Positions 8,700 through 18,092 are shown, counted from the first letter of the stretch. The stretch is DNA of 64,000 bases from JANQOH01 sp965214495 (GCA_965214495.1 OZ243958.1:1612001-1676000), one strand, 5' to 3'. Numbers and translations are program-made. The notes: a model not told the origin generated them from the letters alone.

Positions 8700-9706
8700 T
8701 CGTCGAGCCGGGTCGCGGCGGAGGCCGAATCGAACGGTTGCGGCTGCCGTCTGGCGGCAACGGCGCGCGCCATGCGCCGCCGCGCCGCGTCCGACAGGGG
8801 GCCGACGGCGGCGGCGACCGCCTGCATGGCGGCCAGGTCGCCATCGCAATGCAGAACCACATCGCAACCTGCGGCAAGCGCCGCCGCGGCCCGTTCGCCG
8901 GGCGCACCGGACAGCGCCGCCATCGCGATGTCGTCGGTCATCAGCAACCCGTCATAGCCGATCGACCGGCGGATCGTTTCGCCGATCACGCGCGGCGAGA
9001 CGGTGGCCGGAAGGTCGGGGTCGAGGGCGCGGTAGAGCACATGCGCCGTCATCGCCAGCGGCATGTCGCGCAAGGCGCGGAACGGCGCGAAATCGACCGC
9101 CTCGAGGTCCTCGCGCGCGGCATCCACGACCGGCAGCGCATGGTGGCTGTCGGCGCGCGCACGGCCATGACCGGGCATGTGCTTGACGACCGGCATCACC
9201 CCGCCGGCGAGCAACCCGCCGCAGGCGGCGCGGCCGAGCGCGGTTACGGTTTGCGGGTCGCGGCTCCAGGCGCGGTCGCCGATCACGCCGTGCGCGTCGG
9301 ACGCCGGCACGTCGAGCACCGGCATACAGCACACATCGATCCCCACCGGCGCCAGATCGGCGGCGATCAGGCGGCTGTTGAGCGCCGCCGCCTCGGCCGC
9401 CGCGTAACGGTCGAGGCCGGCCAGTGCGCCGATCCGCCCCGCCGCCGGCGGCCGACGCCAGTGCGGTGGACCGAGGCGCACGACGCGACCGCCTTCCTGG
9501 TCGATCAGCACCGGCGCGTCCGCGCGGCCGACGGCCTCCCGGAACTGCCGGACCAGCGTCGCCATCTGACCCGGCGTTTCGACGTTGCGCGAGAAGACGA
9601 TCAGCCCGAGCGGATCGCAGTCTTCGAAGAAACGCCGCTCGTCGTCGCCGAGAACCGGGCCGGCGCAGCCGAGGATCAGCGCCCGGGGCGCACCGGCGGG
9701 ACTCAT
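8681..9706 (-). CDS. nagZ: Beta-N-acetylhexosaminidase
   Basis: A GH3 glycosidase that removes GlcNAc from 1,6-anhydro-MurNAc peptides during peptidoglycan recycling in the cytoplasm. The 341-residue protein has IDQEGGRVVRL (68-78), the substrate and general-acid loop KHMPGHG (175-181) with downstream DSHH, and the nucleophile in MTDDI (Asp258). The ATG at 9706 overlaps the stop of the SPOR gene by ATGA. The nagZ-scpAB order is widespread in alphaproteobacteria. Confidence 0.93.
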   Translation of the reverse strand: MSPAGAPRALILGCAGPVLGDDERRFFEDCDPLGLIVFSRNVETPGQMATLVRQFREAVGRADAPVLIDQEGGRVVRLGPPHWRRPPAAGRIGALAGLDRYAAAEAAALNSRLIAADLAPVGIDVCCMPVLDVPASDAHGVIGDRAWSRDPQTVTALGRAACGGLLAGGVMPVVKHMPGHGRARADSHHALPVVDAAREDLEAVDFAPFRALRDMPLAMTAHVLYRALDPDLPATVSPRVIGETIRRSIGYDGLLMTDDIAMAALSGAPGERAAAALAAGCDVVLHCDGDLAAMQAVAAAVGPLSDAARRRMARAVAARRQPQPFDSASAATRLDEWLSVA

Positions 9707-10527
9707 GGCGCGACGACGAAACAGTCCACCCGGGCCCGTTCGAGCTGGCGGCACAGGCTTGCGGCGCTCTCGCCACTCGGCAGCGGACCGATACGGAGGC
9801 GATACAGGCGGCGGGTGTCGGAACCGGGCTCGGCTTCGGCGATAAAATATCGAACCGGTTCCAGAACCTCGGGCGCGCGCGCGAGCGCGCGCTTCCACCC
9901 CGCGTCCGCATCCTGGCGCGAGAGGTAGGCCCCCAGTTGCACCACGAAACGGGACCCCCCGGCGGGCGGCGATCCGGCGGCCAGCGACAGCGCCACGTCG
10001 ATCGGATCCGGCGCTTCGGCTTCGACCGCCGGAGCGGGTTCCGGTTCCGTAACGGCTGGCGGGGTCGTATCGGGCCGCGGCGCGGAGGGGGTATCGGCGA
10101 CCGGCAGCGCGGCGGGGTCCGGCATTACGTCCACGCCGATCGCGGCAGGGTCGCGGGACGGCGCCGCCGGCTCGACCGCCGGGGGCGGCGGTTCGGCCTC
10201 CGGGGGGGTCGGTTTCGGCAACGGCGCTTCCGGCGGTTCCAGCAAGCGTTCGATCACCGGCTCGCCGGTTTCCTCGCCGAGTTCGTGCAGCGCCAGCACG
10301 TCCTGATACGGCACCGTCATTCCGCCGGGCTCGTCCGGGCGTTGGCGGATCGGGGCGGGGTCGGCGCGCAACAGCGGCACGTCCAGCGCCGCTTCGTGGT
10401 CCTGCGGCTCTCGTTGCCAGGTCCGGGCGAGCACCGCGACCAGCACCGCTGCGGCGAGCAGGGCCAGGAGCAGCACGATTCGGCGCCGCGCCCGCCGCAC
10501 CGCGTCCATCCCGTCGCGCGCCGCCAT
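9703..10527 (-). CDS. SPOR-domain membrane protein
   Basis: A 274-residue bitopic protein: a short cytoplasmic segment, a membrane helix at about 17-34 (RIVLLLALLAAAVLVAVL), a long Pro/Glu-rich periplasmic linker at about 90-190, and a C-terminal SPOR domain (from SRFVVQLGAYLSRQDAD to VDCFVVAP) that binds denuded peptidoglycan glycans. Proteins of this layout act at the division septum. It begins immediately after the argS stop and overlaps nagZ. Confidence 0.88.
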   Translation of the reverse strand: MAARDGMDAVRRARRRIVLLLALLAAAVLVAVLARTWQREPQDHEAALDVPLLRADPAPIRQRPDEPGGMTVPYQDVLALHELGEETGEPVIERLLEPPEAPLPKPTPPEAEPPPPAVEPAAPSRDPAAIGVDVMPDPAALPVADTPSAPRPDTTPPAVTEPEPAPAVEAEAPDPIDVALSLAAGSPPAGGSRFVVQLGAYLSRQDADAGWKRALARAPEVLEPVRYFIAEAEPGSDTRRLYRLRIGPLPSGESAASLCRQLERARVDCFVVAP

Positions 10528-12267
10528 TCAGCGCATTTCCTCGACCGGCGTGACGCCGACGATCCCCAGCCCGGCGGCGACCACCGCCCGCGCCGCTTCG
10601 AGCATGGCAAGCCGCGCGCGGCGCAACGACGGGTCTCCCGGCACGAGGAACCGCAGTCCCGGGTCTTCGTTGCCCTGGTTCCACAACGCATGAAACGCCG
10701 CCGCCACGTCGCCGAGCGCGAACGCGATGCGATGCGGTTCATGGGTCAGGGCGGCCTCTTCCACATCGCGCGGCCAGCGCGCGACGAGGCGGATCAAGGC
10801 GCGCTCGCCGGGCGCCACAAGGCGTTGGAGGTCGTCGCGATTCGCCGCTCCGACATCGCCCGATTCTGCCGCGCTGCGCTGAACCGAGCGGATGCGGGCG
10901 TGGGCGTATTGCACATAGAACGCCGGATTGTCGTGCGATCGCTCGGTGACGCGGGCGAAGTCGAAATCGAGCGGCGCGTCGTTTCGCCGCGTCAGCATGA
11001 TGAAACGCACCGCGTCCTTGCCGACCGCATCGACGACGTCGCGCAGGCTCACGAACGTACCGGCGCGTTTCGACATCTTTACCGGCACGCCGTCGTCGAG
11101 CAGGCGAACGAGCTGGCAAAGCTTGACGTCGAGGCGCCCGACGTCCTCGGTGACCGCGGCTACCGCCGCTTTCATACGCTTGACGTAGCCGCCATGGTCG
11201 GCGCCCCAAACGTCGATCATGTCGGCGAAGCCGCGGCGAAACTTGTCGCGGTGATAGGCGATATCGGACGCGAAATAAGTGAATGCGCCGTCGGATTTCT
11301 CCAGCGGACGGTCGACATCGTCGCCGAAGCGGGTGGCGCGGAACAGGCTTTGCGGCCGCGGCTCCCAGTCGTCCGGCGGCTTGCCGCGCGGCCGGTCGAG
11401 AACGCCGGTGTAAACCAGATCGCGCTCGCGGAGCCAGGCGACCGCCTCGGCCACCGCGCCTTCGGCGACCAGCGCGCGCTCCGAGGAGAAGCGGTCCATG
11501 CGCACGCCGAGAGTCGCCAGATCGTCGCGGATCGACGTCATCATCGCGTCGAGCGCGGCGTCGCGGAAGACCGGCAGCCACGCCGACTCGGCGGCGTCGC
11601 ACCAGCGTGCGCCGTCGCGCGCCGCCAGCGCGGCGCCCACAGGCTTGAGATAGTCGCCGGGATACAGACCCTCCGGTATCGCGCCGACCTCGTCGCCCAG
11701 CGCCTCGCGGTAACGCAGAAAGACCGACCGCGCCAGTGCCTCGACCTGCGCCCCGGAGTCGTTGACGTAGTATTCGCGCGTCACGTCGTAACCGGCGAAC
11801 GCCAGCAGGTTCGCCAGCGCGTCGCCGAACACCGCGCCGCGGCTATGGCCGACATGCATCGGCCCGGTCGGGTTCGCCGAGACGTATTCGACGTTGACCC
11901 GGCGGCCGGCGCCGAGCGTCGAGCGCCCGTAATCGGCGCCGGCGGCGGCTGCCGCATCCAGGACCTGCGCCCACACCGCGTTGTCGAGGGTCAGATTGAT
12001 GAACCCCGGCCCGGCGACCGCCGCCCGCGCGACGCCCGGCAGAGCGCCGAGCGGCCCGGCGAGCGCCGTGGCGAGATCGCGCGGCTTGCGCCGCGCCCGC
12101 CCGGCGAGCATCAGCGCCGCATTGGTCGCGAGGTCGCCATGCGCCGGGTCGCGCGGCGACGTTACCGCCACGCGCCCGGTATCGAGGTCCGGCGGCAGGT
12201 CGCCCGACTCCGCCAATCCGGTCAGCGCGGTCTCGATTCCGTTCCGGTAATGCTCGAAGATGTTCAT
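10528..12267 (-). CDS. argS: Arginyl-tRNA synthetase
   Basis: A class I aminoacyl-tRNA synthetase, 579 residues. It has the N-terminal tRNA-D-loop-binding domain, the HIGH-type motif HVGH at 138-141 within ANPTGPMHVGHSRG, a KMSKS-type VKMSKRAGT loop, and a C-terminal DALR domain. The ATG at 12267 overlaps the dgt stop by ATGA. Confidence 0.96.
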   Translation of the reverse strand: MNIFEHYRNGIETALTGLAESGDLPPDLDTGRVAVTSPRDPAHGDLATNAALMLAGRARRKPRDLATALAGPLGALPGVARAAVAGPGFINLTLDNAVWAQVLDAAAAAGADYGRSTLGAGRRVNVEYVSANPTGPMHVGHSRGAVFGDALANLLAFAGYDVTREYYVNDSGAQVEALARSVFLRYREALGDEVGAIPEGLYPGDYLKPVGAALAARDGARWCDAAESAWLPVFRDAALDAMMTSIRDDLATLGVRMDRFSSERALVAEGAVAEAVAWLRERDLVYTGVLDRPRGKPPDDWEPRPQSLFRATRFGDDVDRPLEKSDGAFTYFASDIAYHRDKFRRGFADMIDVWGADHGGYVKRMKAAVAAVTEDVGRLDVKLCQLVRLLDDGVPVKMSKRAGTFVSLRDVVDAVGKDAVRFIMLTRRNDAPLDFDFARVTERSHDNPAFYVQYAHARIRSVQRSAAESGDVGAANRDDLQRLVAPGERALIRLVARWPRDVEEAALTHEPHRIAFALGDVAAAFHALWNQGNEDPGLRFLVPGDPSLRRARLAMLEAARAVVAAGLGIVGVTPVEEMR

Positions 12268-13433
12268 CGGATGTGCGTCGATACATCGAACAGGCGGGCG
12301 TGTTCTGTCAATGCGTAGCGGTCGGTCATGCCGGCGATGTAGTCGGCGACGACGCGCGCCGCGGCGGCCTCCCCTTCTGCCGACACAGCGCGGCGCGCCC
12401 AGCGAGTCGGCAGACACTCCGGCTCGGCGAGAAAAAGCGCGAACAGTTCGCCGACGACCCGGCGCGCCTTGCTCGCCATCCGGTTGACCCGGAAATGGCG
12501 ATACATGTGCACGCCCAGAAACGCCTTGAGCGCCGCGGCGTGCGCCTGCATGTCGTCGGAGAACCCCACCAGCGGCTCGCCGAGCGCGCGCACCGCGCCC
12601 GGGCCGTCAGGCGCGAGACGGCGCGCGCGGCTCCGCGTTTCCTCGACCAGATCGACGATCATCGCGTCGATCAGGCGGCGGACGACCTCGTGGGTCAGCC
12701 GCGCGCACTCGACGCCGGGATAACGGCTCCGCACCTCGGCGATCGGTGCGGCGGCGAGAGGGACGTCGGCCAACGCGTCGATCCCGAACAGGCCGGCGCG
12801 CACCGCGTCGTCGATGTCGTGGTTGCAATAGGCGATGTCGTCGGCCAGCGCCGCGACCTGCGCCTCCGGCCCGGCGAAGGTGTGGAGTTCGAGATCGTGG
12901 CGTCGGTTGTATGCCGCCAGCGTTTCGGGCGCGGCCGAGGGATCGACCGGCCCGTTGTGCTTGGCCACCCCTTCCAGCGTCTCCCACGTCAGGTTGAGGC
13001 CGTCGAACGCGGCGTAACGGCGTTCGAAAGCGGTGAGCACGCGCAGCGCCTGGGCGTTGTGGTCGAAGCCGCCGAACGGCGCCATCGCCGCGTTCAGTGC
13101 GTCTTCGCCGGCATGGCCGAACGGCGTGTGGCCGAGGTCGTGCGCCAGCGCCAACGCCTCGGCGAGGTCTTCGTCGAGTCCGAGTTCGCGCGACGCCGAG
13201 CGGGCGATCTGCGCCACTTCCAGGCTGTGGGTGAGGCGGGTACGGTAGTGGTCGCCCTCGTGGTGGACGAACACCTGCGTCTTGTGCTCAAGGCGGCGGA
13301 ACGCGGTCGAGTGGACGATCCGGTCGCGGTCGCGCTGGAAAGCGCTACGGGTCGGACTTTCGGGTTCGGGATGCAGCCTGCCGCGGCTGTGCCCGGGCCG
13401 CGTCGCGTAGGGCGCCGGAGCGGCGGAGATCAT
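12264..13433 (-). CDS. dgt: dGTP triphosphohydrolase-like protein (HD domain)
   Basis: An HD-superfamily deoxynucleotide triphosphohydrolase expected to convert dNTP to deoxynucleoside and tripolyphosphate. In 389 residues the metal-binding set is visible: TRLTHSLEV (His69), LAHDLGHTPFGH (His98-Asp99) and ADDIAYCNHDIDD. The ATG at 13433 fits the family N terminus. It heads the argS-SPOR-nagZ-scpAB operon. A second, broken copy lies about 3 kb away in the same orientation (15754-16467). Confidence 0.93.
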   Translation of the reverse strand: MISAAPAPYATRPGHSRGRLHPEPESPTRSAFQRDRDRIVHSTAFRRLEHKTQVFVHHEGDHYRTRLTHSLEVAQIARSASRELGLDEDLAEALALAHDLGHTPFGHAGEDALNAAMAPFGGFDHNAQALRVLTAFERRYAAFDGLNLTWETLEGVAKHNGPVDPSAAPETLAAYNRRHDLELHTFAGPEAQVAALADDIAYCNHDIDDAVRAGLFGIDALADVPLAAAPIAEVRSRYPGVECARLTHEVVRRLIDAMIVDLVEETRSRARRLAPDGPGAVRALGEPLVGFSDDMQAHAAALKAFLGVHMYRHFRVNRMASKARRVVGELFALFLAEPECLPTRWARRAVSAEGEAAAARVVADYIAGMTDRYALTEHARLFDVSTHIR

Positions 13434-13655
13434 GCCGCGAAACTAGCCGCGCCGCCCCTGTGAATCAACGATCGCGGCGCCCGCCAGCGAGCGATACGCG
13501 CAGGAGGACAGGGCGGCGAATCCGCATCACGGGAGCGCAAAGGACGCCGGGGTCGAAGATCGAAACGGCCGGCACGCCAAAGAGCATCGATCGCCAGCGC
13601 AGGCTGTAATGGCGGGACGGCAGGAAAAAAACAAGTCAAGCGAAGACAGGCGATG

Positions 13656-14224
13656 CTACGGGCAAATGTCCCGAAAGCTGTCCAGTTTCAGACGGAACCT
13701 GTGCCGTGCGGCCCATTCGTCCTTGATCCTGTCCGCCTCCGCGATGTCGAGCAGCGCCTCGCCGATCATGGAGACCATCAGATCCTGCGTTGTAACGATG
13801 TGGAGGGTTCGCTCGGTGCGCCGCGCCTGCGCTGCGGCTTGGCGATCGTCAATGGCCAAGACAAATGCCTGTGCACGGCCATGGCGATGGCGGAGCACTC
13901 ACCGGCCCCCAGGCGCCCGGATGCAGATAGCGATCCGAAGAGAGACAACTCCTCGGGGCTGGCGATGCTCGTTTGGGAAACGGTGCCCCGCCGGGCGGCC
14001 TTGCCGAACTGTTGCTGCTGCTCGGGATAGCGATCAGAGATTTCCGCGGCGACATGATCGGTGACAACGAAGCGATGGGAGTGATCGGCGATGAGATCCA
14101 TGCGGTCGATGCGAAGGAAGTTCATCAGGACCGAGGCATCCGTCACGATAATATCCGATTGACCCGCGACCACGAGACGATCACTCGCCACGTGCCGCTT
14201 CAGCCAGTCGAAGCAGAATGTCAC
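13656..14224 (-). pseudogene. PIN-domain toxin-like gene with a frameshift
   Basis: Two frames together make one PIN-domain (VapC-like nuclease) protein. The first frame, from GTG at 14224 or more likely GTG at 14173, carries IIVTDASVLMNFLRIDRM, the conserved glutamate in AAEISDR, and LGAGECSAIAMAVHR. The second, ending at 13656, continues AFVLAIDDRQAAAQARRTER and IVTTQDLMVSMIGEALLDIA. The crossover is near 13866; one missing base after CACAG (minus strand) would join them as AVHR-AFVLAIDD. It follows the XRE/ImmA gene, so this was probably a toxin-antitoxin pair. Loss of function and sequencing error are both possible. Confidence 0.7.
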
Positions 14225-15419
14225 CGTCGATACCGAGCGTCCTGCTCAGCTCCAGGACCCGACCGCGCGAAATCTCTTCGCGGCGATAAGCCTCGATGGC
14301 GAGATGAGCGATCTCGCCGCGGAGTTCGCGGTCCCAATACTGCCGCCGCTCGCGTTCGCCAACATCGCCGAACATGTCGAGGGCCTTCAGGTACTCGCGC
14401 CCGAATCCCTCCTGCTCCAAGAGCTCACGGGATTGCGGATACGAAATGTGCCGAAGGCTCTTCAGCCGATAGAGAGCCGCTTGATAGCTCACGCCGAAAT
14501 GGTGTGCGAGTATCGCAATGTCCTTGCAGGTGATACGTTGCGAACCCGCAGGCGAACGAAGCTCCGCCTCGATATGGCCCCCGCTCGCGACATCGAAGAC
14601 GGTCTGCTCCTGACGGCTCGGAAGGCCTTTGTCGAGGTTTCGCAAGGCGTCGTAGACTCCGTTTCTCGGCATGAGGAAAGCCGCGGCGAACGCATTCGCG
14701 CGCCGCTCCACCGTTTCGGACGAATTGTCGGTGCTGGAGACCGTGATCTTCCGGTCCCGGTCGAGCAAAGCATGGGCATATTCGTGTGCGTAGGAGAAGC
14801 GCTTTCGGCCCCTCGGATGAGATGAGTTCACGAGAATCGCAAATCCGATACTCGGGTGCCGCAGAAACAGGCCCGACATCCCGTTCGGCAGTTCGACGCC
14901 CGATGCCCGGATGCCCTGGAACGCGATCAATTCCGAGACGTCGGCAATCGGCGCGTTACCGATCCCGAGACGCCGGCGTTCCTGTACCGCCGTCCGCTCC
15001 CCTTGTGCCACCGCTTCTCCCGAGGAGCGCGGCGCGCGGGTCTCGTAGCTCGGCGGACAGTATCGGGGCTCGGCACCGAGCAAGCGTTCCAGCCTCACGC
15101 CCTCGCGGCACAGGTTGACACAGCGGGCAACCTGCTCGTGCGTGGCAGGATCCTGTTGCAGACCCGGCACGACACGATACAGGGCGACCAACACATCCTC
15201 ATCCTCGTCCCCGGCGCCCTCCCGCAGGATATCCGCGACCGGGCGCAGGTAGAGCTCGGAAAGCCTCGACAGTTCCAGCGTCGACACCGCGCGCTTGCCC
15301 GCCTCCAATTGAGTGACGGCGGTTCTCGGCAAACCCAGCGCCTCGGCCACCGCTCGTTGACTGAGGCCCCTGGCCTCGCGCGCGACGCGCAATCTGCGTC
15401 CAAGCTCGTCTGCTCGCAT
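14181..15419 (-). CDS. XRE-family regulator fused to an ImmA/IrrE metallopeptidase
   Basis: A 412-residue two-domain protein. Residues ~8-62 form an XRE helix-turn-helix (RVAREARGLSQRAVAEALGL, TAVTQLEAGKRAVS). The centre is a COG2856/ImmA-IrrE zinc protease domain with HEYAH at 212-216 and ERRANAFAAAFLMPR. Fused proteins of this type are phage-type repressors, or antitoxin-like partners that are inactivated by self-cleavage. The ATG at 15419 was chosen because the helix-turn-helix starts right after it. Its 3' end overlaps or abuts the PIN gene, which suggests a toxin-antitoxin operon. Confidence 0.85.
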   Translation of the reverse strand: MRADELGRRLRVAREARGLSQRAVAEALGLPRTAVTQLEAGKRAVSTLELSRLSELYLRPVADILREGAGDEDEDVLVALYRVVPGLQQDPATHEQVARCVNLCREGVRLERLLGAEPRYCPPSYETRAPRSSGEAVAQGERTAVQERRRLGIGNAPIADVSELIAFQGIRASGVELPNGMSGLFLRHPSIGFAILVNSSHPRGRKRFSYAHEYAHALLDRDRKITVSSTDNSSETVERRANAFAAAFLMPRNGVYDALRNLDKGLPSRQEQTVFDVASGGHIEAELRSPAGSQRITCKDIAILAHHFGVSYQAALYRLKSLRHISYPQSRELLEQEGFGREYLKALDMFGDVGERERRQYWDRELRGEIAHLAIEAYRREEISRGRVLELSRTLGIDGDILLRLAEAARGE

Positions 15420-15753
15420 GGTTTGGTTGTCCTTCCGATGACGCCGCCAAGGGCGGTATCCGACCATCTTGCAGAACCGAACATGAAATGTCAAAATATG
15501 TCATTGATAGTGTGAAAATCGGACCTATACGGTGGCAGCGTCGAGAACGAGCCGGGGCCAACACCTGCAGCCCGGACGGCGGATATCCCGGCGATACCGC
15601 AGACAGGCCACGCCGGTAGAGATCGTGCCGGCTCCGTCAAGGAAAAGACCGCCGGGCATCGCGCCGGGCCGTCCAGGGTTGAACCGGATGTGTCGATGGA
15701 ACGCCGTCGATCGGACGAGGGGAAGGCAATGCCGTTGCGGACAACGAACGAGG

Positions 15754-16467
15754 TAGTCGTCGGCGACGACGCGCGCCGCGGCGGCCTCGCCTTCCGCCGA
15801 CACGGCGCGGCGCGCCCCCGAACAGGCCGGCGCGCACCGCGTCGTCGATGTCGTGGTTGCAATAGGCGATGTCGTCGGCCAGCGCCGCGACCTGCGCCTC
15901 CGGCCCGGCGAAGGTGTGGAGTTCGAGATCGTGGCGCCGGTTGTATGCCGCCAGCGTTTCGGGCACGGCCGCGGGATCGACCGGCCCGTTGTGCTTGGCC
16001 ACCCCTTCCAGCGTCTCCCACGTCAGGTTGAGGCCGTCGAACGCGGCGTAACGGCGTTCGAAAGCGGTGAGCACGCGCAGCGCCTGGGCGTTGTGGTCGA
16101 AGCCGCCGAACGGCGCCATCGCCGCGTTCAGTGCGTCTTCGCCGGCATGGCCGAACGGCGTGTGGCCGAGGTCGTGCGCCAGCGCCAACGCCTCGACGAG
16201 GTCTTCGTCGAGTCCGAGTTCGCGCGACGCCGAGCGGGCGATCTGCGCCACTTCCAGGCTGTGGGTGAGGCGGGTACGGTAGTGGTCGCCCTCGTGGTGG
16301 ACGAACACCTGCGTCTTGTGCTCGAGGCGGCGGAACGCGGTCGAGTGGAAGATCCGGTCGCGGTCGCGCTGGAAGACGCTCCGCGTCGGACTTTCGGGTT
16401 CGGGATGCAGCCTGCCGCGGCTGTGCCCGGGCCGCGTCGCGTAGGGCGCCGGAGCGGCGGAGATCAT
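15754..16467 (-). pseudogene. Truncated, internally deleted second copy of dgt
   Basis: From ATG 16467 this copies the intact dgt with few changes (for example Phe for Val40 and Val for Ala91) for about 217 codons. At about 15818 the sequence jumps: the next ~59 bp match dgt 12342-12400, so about 383 bp corresponding to 12401-12784 are missing and the frame is lost. The metal-binding HD residues survive but the C-terminal half does not. It is too similar to the intact copy to be an old paralogue; a recent segmental duplication is inferred. Confidence 0.88.
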
Positions 16468-16516
16468 GCCGCGAAACCAGCCGCGCCGCCCTCGCCGATC
16501 AACGACCGCGCGATGC
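15754..16516 (-). repeat. Direct-repeat copy of the dgt 5' region
   Basis: Bases 15819-16516 match 12785-13482 at a constant offset of 3034 and bases 15759-15817 match 12342-12400 at offset 3417. The match extends about 45 bases upstream of the dgt start codon. The two copies are in the same orientation and flank the PIN/XRE module, so recombination between them could delete it. Confidence 0.88.
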
Positions 16517-16844
16517 GAGCGGCCGGTTGGGTGCGCGGGCGTCTCGCCCGCATCTTCATCTTTCGCGCGCGTGCAGACCGGAATACCGCGCGCCCGGCCC
16601 GCGCCCGCCAATTTCTTTCCGACGAGGGATTGCGCCGGCGCCCGGGAGATCCGTTACCATTCGGACGATGCGACGCCGATCCGAGGCCTGCCCGTCTGCG
16701 CGAAAGGCGCGAAGGCCGGCATGACACCGGAAGAAGAGCGCACGGTTTCGGGGTTTGCGACGGGAGCGGAAGCCGGATGCGAACTACCGAAGATCGCGGA
16801 GGTCGTTACCGGGGCGCCTCACGCGCAAATCAGCAACGCACCCG
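16517..16844. other. Region without a recognisable gene
   Basis: Open frames here have no family signature and no good ribosome binding site. A short palindrome (GCGGGCGTCTCGCCCGC, near 16532) resembles dispersed GC-rich repeats common in such genomes. I see no tRNA, terminator or insertion sequence. Confidence 0.5.
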
Positions 16845-17416
16845 TCAGTCTTCCATTTTACCGAGCGCCCAGACACGTTTCACAAGCTCTCCGTCGCTCG
16901 ACTGCGCCGCGCGGGCCTTGCTCCATAATTTTTTCATCAAGGATTTCGGAGATTCGGGCAAAATGGTCTCCCCTTTCTCGTCATAACTATTCTTATCTAT
17001 ATTTTTGCTATCCTGAGCCAGCCCCCGGCAGCCATGAACGCGATGCCGGGAGCCGCCCACTCGCGCACCGCCTTCATATTGGCCGCAATCCAACCCAGCA
17101 CGCCGGGGAACTTTTTCTTCAGTGCGGGACCCCATTTTGTCTCGACAACCCGGATGTTCCCCGGCGTCGCGACGATATGATCGATATCGCCCACCTGTGC
17201 GATTTCCATCACGTTATGGGCAACCCTGCATCGCTACTCCGTAATCGCATACTCGATCGCCTGCCCGACCTGGACTTCCGAGTCCAAGCGCTTCTCCAAG
17301 TCGGCCAAATGCCGCTCGCTGCGCCGGGACATGAAGAATCCCGCGGCGGCCAGTACGAACGTTGCAAGAATTATATGGATCGCCCATCCTGGAAGAAAAT
17401 TTGGGGAGTTATATGT
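16845..17416 (-). pseudogene. Decayed NERD-domain (nuclease-related) membrane protein gene
   Basis: Three pieces on the minus strand form one former protein. At ~17415-17255 one frame encodes a membrane helix (WAIHIILATFVLAAAGFFMS) and a charged helix ending YAITE at an in-frame TAG. The same frame continues with RVAHNVMEIAQVGDIDHIVA and RVVETKWGPALKKKFPG, the core of a NERD domain (GDIDH and VETKWG are its nuclease-like motifs). Near 17030 the frame shifts and another frame supplies the end, ESPKSLMKKLWSKARAAQSS to GKMED at 16845. No ATG, GTG or TTG precedes the helix. Stop, frameshift and missing start mark it as a relic. Confidence 0.65.
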
Positions 17417-17690
17417 TTACCTTGACGGCTGGTGACGCTCCAAGACCCGATCTCGACACGCCAGCACCACGTCGTGGGATCGTGTGTTGCGCCGCCTTCG
17501 GGCACTTCCGCAGCCATACATCGCATCCGTTGGCGTTATAGACATGGCCGCAGTCAGAGCAGTGGATCTTGTAACTTCTGGCACGACTGTGGTTGCCCTT
17601 CTCTCCACGCGTGCCGAGGCAAACTTGCCGGTGCTTGTTGACGTAGCCGATCTGCGTCGACGGTTTGGTTCCACTTCTATACAGGCCCAT
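17409..17690 (-). CDS. Small conserved zinc-ribbon-like protein
   Basis: A 93-residue product from ATG 17690. The segment STQIGYVNKHRQVC, EKGNHSRARSYKIHCSDCGH and NANGCDVWLRKCPK resembles a widespread family of small proteins often found beside restriction or defence genes. One zinc knuckle is intact (CSDC); the second normally reads C-P-x-C but here KCPK is followed by a divergent tail (AAQHTIPRR and on), so the C terminus may be frameshifted. No function is known to me. Confidence 0.5.
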   Translation of the reverse strand: MGLYRSGTKPSTQIGYVNKHRQVCLGTRGEKGNHSRARSYKIHCSDCGHVYNANGCDVWLRKCPKAAQHTIPRRGAGVSRSGLGASPAVKVNI

Positions 17691-17702
17691 GCCGAATCTG
17701 CG

Positions 17703-18092
17703 CTAATCCAAGCATTCCAGGATGGCGCGGCCGTCAGTCCAGGTATCGACGGCATGGGTGTACTCCCCAAGCACACCATCCTTGAACCTAACACGAGCGC
17801 CCGATTCCAAATACAGGTGCACTTGCTCGATGTCGCTCTTGCGAAAGGCTGTTAAGTATGGCTCGGCTGTGGAAAAGACCTGTCCATCCACTTGATTGTT
17901 CAGGTAACCTACGACTAGAAGCGCGATAAACTCGTCCCCGCAGAGCAAGAGAGGTCTACCCGCTGGGATGGGATACTCCGCTGGGGCGTTGAGCGGGCTC
18001 AGTCCGTCCGGGGCGAATGCCCTGTCATTTCCTGCGCTCGATGCCGGAGCCAACACCATCAGCGCGGCGATAGCGGTAAGGGTGCGACGCAT
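17703..18092 (-). CDS. Secreted hypothetical protein
   Basis: A 129-residue protein whose family I do not recognise. An N-terminal signal peptide (MRRTLTAIAALMVLAPASSA) is clear, and a GGGAGGAT ribosome binding site precedes the ATG at 18092, which is preferred over an upstream in-frame start. The mature part has CGDEFIALLVVGYLNNQVDG and ends DGRAILECLD, with two cysteines that could form a disulfide. It lies between small-gene debris and the restriction-modification genes. Confidence 0.55.
   Translation of the reverse strand: MRRTLTAIAALMVLAPASSAGNDRAFAPDGLSPLNAPAEYPIPAGRPLLLCGDEFIALLVVGYLNNQVDGQVFSTAEPYLTAFRKSDIEQVHLYLESGARVRFKDGVLGEYTHAVDTWTDGRAILECLD

Noticed and set aside
7443..8957. 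Long plus-strand open frame opposite scpAB and nagZ
   Set aside because: Composition is typical of antisense frames in high-GC genes; the minus-strand genes are certain.
9424..12318. 964-codon plus-strand open frame
   Set aside because: It lies entirely opposite nagZ, the SPOR gene and argS, and shows no domain; it is an artefact of GC bias.
16466..17425. 319-codon plus-strand open frame
   Set aside because: No ribosome binding site or motif, and it covers the NERD relic, whose minus-strand motifs are recognisable.
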